From Bacteroidales bacterium (GTDB lineage: Bacteria; Bacteroidota; Bacteroidia; Bacteroidales; VadinHA17): 14,477 nt of DNA. This document shows, piece by piece, positions 12,488 through 14,477 of this stretch. Below the pieces are notes generated by a model. It searched no databases, was not told the DNA's origin, and was given only the letters and a program-made list of their open reading frames with translations. Where the stretch lies: assembly GCA_012514255.1 (NCBI GenBank), contig JAAZAP010000317.1, forward strand, positions 1 to 14,477, read 5' to 3'. The position numbers and the translations under genes were made by a program. Within the stretch, counting starts at the first letter, position 1; each line of letters begins with the position of its first letter.

Positions 12488-14477
12488 ATGCGAAAACTAA
12501 AAATTACTTTCATTCTGTTGTCCCTGCTTATCGGGTCAGCCACCCTCATGGGACAGGTGACAACCTCAACTCTCACTGGCAAGATTACGGAGACCGATGG
12601 TCAGCCGTTGCCGGGTGCCACGATAATTGCAACCCACGTGCCTTCCGGTACCCTTTATGGTGCCACGTCAAATACCCAGGGTTTGTATTCAATCCAGGGT
12701 ATGCGTCCCGGAGGCCCCTATACGGTCAATGTAACGTTCATCGGCTACAGTACCCAGAGTTACACTGAGATTACCCTGTTGCTCGGGGAAAATACAACCC
12801 TGAACTCGACCATGGCAACAACCACGACCGAGATGACGGAGGTTACCGTGATCGGTTACGCGACATCAAAATTCAGTACCACGCAAACCGGTGCAGTGAC
12901 AAATATCTCAAATACCCAGATAGCTAATATGCCTACAGTAAGCCGCAGTATTATAGATGTTACCCGCCTTTCACCTTACGGAGGGAATGGTATGAGCTTT
13001 GTAGGATCAGATGGTCGTACGGCTAACTTTACAGTGGATGGAGCGAATTTCAACAACAACTTCGGTTTGAGTTCTGCCCTGCCCGGTGGAGGCAACCCAA
13101 TTTCTATTGAAGCTATCGAAGAATTACAGGTTGTAATCGCTCCATATGATGTTCGTCAGACTAACTTTATAGGTGGTGGTGTAAACGCTATTACAAAATC
13201 CGGTACAAATACCTTTAAAGCCAGTGCCTATACTTATCACAGAAATGAAAACATGCGCGGTGATGCTGTTAATGGTATGCAAATCGCAGGTGCGCGTGAG
13301 GTTGACCGCAATACAACCTATGGTTTAACTTTTGGTGGACCTATTATCAAAAACAAATTGTTCTTATTTGTAAACGGTGAAATGGCTAAAACACCAACCA
13401 TTGTCAATCGTTGGAGAGCTTCAACGGATGGTGTCGCCGATGCCGACAATTATATTTCCCGCACAACATTAAGCGATCTTCAGACAGTTTCTGATTATGT
13501 TGAAAGTAAGTATGGATATGGTACGGGATCGTTTACAAATTTCCCTGCTGATGAAAACAACTACAAACTTCTTGCGCGTTTAGATTGGAATATCTCAGAC
13601 AAACATCGTCTGGCCTTGCGTTATAACTACACAAAAAACCTCTACTGGAACCCTGCAAATGCTTCATCTATGGACGGGGGTACCCGTATGTCTGAGGCAA
13701 GATTCTCACAAGCCTCAATGTCATATGCAAACTCCATGTATTCCATGAACAATCTTGTTCATTCGTTCTCTTTTGACTTAAACAGCCGGTTGTCCGATAA
13801 CGTATCCAACCAGTTTCTGGCAACATTCTCAAAACTTGACGATCTCCGCGGATCTACTTCCGATGAATTCCCTTTCATCGATATTTTGAAAGACGGACAA
13901 GCTTATTTATCATTGGGATATGAACTTTTTACATGGAACAATGCTGTTCACAACAACGTTTGGAATATCAAAGACGAACTAACACGCTATGTAGGCAGTC
14001 ATAAAATTGTAGGTGGAGTAGCCTACGAATATAAAATGGCAGATAATGCCTATATGCGTAATGGTACAGGATACTATCGCTATACAAGTCTTGACGACTT
14101 CTTAAGCGAAGGAACACCTGAAATTGTAAACTTAACTTATGGTTATGATGGAGAGAGCAATCCTGCAGCTCGTATAAGATCAAACAAAATCGGAGTTTAC
14201 GGGCAAGATGACTGGAGCGTTGCTGCAAATTTTAAACTTTCGTATGGACTTCGTATCGATGGGCTTTTCTTCGATAATAATGATTTGATGACAAACAAAG
14301 CTATTTACGACCTTGATTATGACGGTCGTCATATCGATACAGGAAAATGGCCTGCAGCAAATCTCATATTCTCTCCCCGCATAGGTTTTGTGTGGGATAC
14401 ATTTGGCGATAAGAGCCTGAAAGTTCGTGGAGGTACCGGTCTTTTCTCGGGTAATTTACCGCTTGTATTCTTCACCA
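12488..14477 (+). CDS. Oar-like TonB-dependent outer-membrane receptor, N-terminal part
   Basis: The frame is open for 663 codons to the window edge; full-length relatives exceed 1000 residues, so the C-terminal barrel is missing. A signal peptide (about 1-22) leads to a carboxypeptidase-regulatory-like beta-sandwich (LTGKITETDGQPLPGATI, residues 29-46, through about 110). A TonB-box-like MTEVTVIG follows, then the plug, with NPISIEAIEELQVVIAPYDV (about 202-221) and the GGGVNAITKSGTN motif. The rest is beta-barrel with aromatic-rich strands. Oar-type receptors import substrates through the outer membrane with TonB energy; this one's ligand is unknown. No SusD-like partner is visible. GC content falls inside the gene: hand-counted 60-base blocks give 33, 35 and 33 G+C before 12841, but 18, 22, 23 and 22 in blocks starting at 13321, 13501, 14041 and 14281 (29 at 13381). 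Confidence 0.92.
   Translation, partial: MRKLKITFILLSLLIGSATLMGQVTTSTLTGKITETDGQPLPGATIIATHVPSGTLYGATSNTQGLYSIQGMRPGGPYTVNVTFIGYSTQSYTEITLLLGENTTLNSTMATTTTEMTEVTVIGYATSKFSTTQTGAVTNISNTQIANMPTVSRSIIDVTRLSPYGGNGMSFVGSDGRTANFTVDGANFNNNFGLSSALPGGGNPISIEAIEELQVVIAPYDVRQTNFIGGGVNAITKSGTNTFKASAYTYHRNENMRGDAVNGMQIAGAREVDRNTTYGLTFGGPIIKNKLFLFVNGEMAKTPTIVNRWRASTDGVADADNYISRTTLSDLQTVSDYVESKYGYGTGSFTNFPADENNYKLLARLDWNISDKHRLALRYNYTKNLYWNPANASSMDGGTRMSEARFSQASMSYANSMYSMNNLVHSFSFDLNSRLSDNVSNQFLATFSKLDDLRGSTSDEFPFIDILKDGQAYLSLGYELFTWNNAVHNNVWNIKDELTRYVGSHKIVGGVAYEYKMADNAYMRNGTGYYRYTSLDDFLSEGTPEIVNLTYGYDGESNPAARIRSNKIGVYGQDDWSVAANFKLSYGLRIDGLFFDNNDLMTNKAIYDLDYDGRHIDTGKWPAANLIFSPRIGFVWDTFGDKSLKVRGGTGLFSGNLPLVFFT

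Noticed and set aside
13968..14228. 86-codon minus-strand frame inside the receptor gene
   Set aside because: It is antisense to a clear beta-barrel coding region and has no motif or start signal.

Overview
The window looks like a chromosome segment from a member of the Bacteroidota, most likely order Bacteroidales and probably uncultured. Four things point there. It carries a GldH-type lipoprotein, an Oar-like TonB-dependent receptor and a PSP1/RicT protein beside holB. Most mapped intergenic regions contain the Bacteroidota promoter -7 box TAnnTTTG. A Kdo transferase shows a Gram-negative outer membrane. GC content was not measured over the window; hand-counted 60-base blocks in the housekeeping part are a little above 50%. 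I identify 14 protein genes, two of them cut by the window ends. I see no rRNA, tRNA, CRISPR array, prophage or complete insertion sequence.

Layout. Positions 1-4258 form a minus-strand run, read right to left: holB (clamp-loader delta prime), ricT/yaaT (PSP1 domain), gldH, trmB, an alkyltransferase-like gene, and the start of mrp. Most junctions overlap or are nearly touching, so this reads as one or two operons, with promoter boxes before holB and ricT. A 353-base gap with a hairpin and a promoter box follows. The plus-strand group is pgk, a small lipoprotein and a LuxE-like acyl-protein synthetase (4612-7401). It meets a convergent minus-strand group across a repeat-rich, highly foldable spacer (7402-7577). 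That second minus-strand group is, in order of transcription, a histidine kinase, a NarL-type response regulator, yraN and a secreted C1-family peptidase (11002 down to 7578). The kinase and kdtA/waaA are divergent and share a short promoter region. After kdtA comes the first 663 codons of an Oar-like outer-membrane receptor, which runs off the right edge.

The genes mostly serve unrelated housekeeping: DNA replication, Fe-S handling, tRNA m7G46 methylation, alkyl-lesion recognition, glycolysis and lipopolysaccharide core synthesis. I found no convincing novel defence or biosynthetic system. The points worth a second look lie between the genes or cut across one. (1) A family of short palindromes recurs at 207-335 and 9947-10030; compensatory base changes keep the hairpin while the sequence drifts, and the second locus also carries a good promoter match. 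(2) A compact fold at 7425-7483 appears to sit inside a GGCAGTT-type repeat. (3) Base composition and codon use drop sharply inside the receptor gene near 13085-13110, which suggests recombination or a chimeric assembly.
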